Shown: positions 62,656-62,749 of the stretch, piece by piece
Position numbering within the stretch: position 1 is the stretch's first letter
Layout of the letters: every line of letters starts with the position of its first letter
Origin: Trichosporon coremiiforme
Taxonomy: Eukaryota > Basidiomycota > Tremellomycetes > Trichosporonales > Trichosporonaceae
Direction of reading: 5' to 3'
Assembly: GCA_039545355.1 (NCBI GenBank)
Contig: BCJJ01000055.1
Coordinates: forward strand, 1 to 62,749
Length of the DNA: 62,749 nt
Notes under the pieces: model-generated
What the model was told of the DNA's origin: nothing
The model's database searches: none
Seen by the model: only the letters and a program-made list of their open reading frames with translations
Program-made: the position numbers and the translations under genes

Positions 62656-62749
62656 TGACCACTGACAGGATCGAACTGCCGACCTCCGCATGAACTGATA
62701 CGACGTCTTCGTATTAGTACGATGCTCTAACCAGCTGAGCTAAGCGGCC
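62656..62749 (-). tRNA. tRNA-Ile (anticodon AAU), copy 7
   Basis: Exons as in the other Ile copies, with a 20-nt intron. T5 terminator at 62650-62654. Its first base is the last base of the window, so the upstream flank is not visible. Confidence 0.95.

Noticed and set aside
1..62749. Transposon, CRISPR array or viral genes
   Set aside because: No terminal repeats, reverse transcriptase, transposase or integrase motifs, and no regularly spaced repeats were seen by eye. A computed self-alignment would be needed to exclude old, diverged elements.

Overview
The window looks like nuclear DNA of a basidiomycete yeast, most likely a tremellomycete (Trichosporonales/Cryptococcus-like). The evidence is short GT-AG introns (about 34-140 nt) with GTGAGT-type donors and CTGAC/CTAAC branch sites, GC-rich coding sequence, tRNA genes that almost all carry a small intron after position 37, and protein families typical of fungi (Zn2Cys6 regulator, copper amine oxidase, LURP-one domain protein, ferroportin-like carrier). 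There is no sign of an operon, plasmid, phage, CRISPR array or intact transposon. The species assignment is inference.

Layout. 0-6 kb: a sugar-porter-type transporter running off the left edge, then a secreted copper amine oxidase. 6-11.5 kb: a tRNA-dense block (Gly, Arg, three tandem Ile, two Arg, Ile, Glu) with no convincing protein gene. 12-29 kb: an array of small, mostly unrecognised coiled-coil genes and gene relics, interrupted by two tRNAs, an Ayr1-like short-chain dehydrogenase and an Ala/Cys-rich protein. 31-38 kb: ordinary genes (secreted lipase, LURP-one domain protein, prolyl iminopeptidase-like hydrolase, haloacid dehalogenase, small secreted Cys-rich protein). 40-49 kb: tRNAs for Asp, Val and Glu around two Pro/Ser-rich single-span membrane protein candidates. 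49-58 kb: Zn2Cys6 regulator, small helical protein, ferroportin-like carrier and cytochrome b561-like protein with Ile and Arg tRNAs between them. 57.9-62.7 kb: a family of tiny single-span membrane proteins, two Gly tRNAs, an unknown gene and a last Ile tRNA that ends exactly at the window edge.

Two things stand out. First, the window holds 23 tRNA genes of only nine isoacceptor types (seven are Ile-AAU), 22 of them with introns, and several share a GC-rich block about 40 bp upstream. Second, the genes between 12 and 29 kb seem to be one diverged family derived from bZIP proteins. In most of them a phase-0 intron lies two or three codons before the first Leu of the zipper, and several share a second short helix near the C-terminus. 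One member (28.4-29.1 kb) still has a near-canonical bZIP basic region. Others have lost it, and at least three are broken by frameshifts or stops. A second small family (single membrane span followed by an amphipathic helix) occupies 57.9-60.1 kb.

Functional links are few. The ferroportin-like carrier and the cytochrome b561-like protein lie 1 kb apart and could both act in iron handling. The lipase, amine oxidase and Cys-rich protein are secreted. Everything was read by eye from the sequence. Exon boundaries are predictions and paralogy was judged from short alignments.
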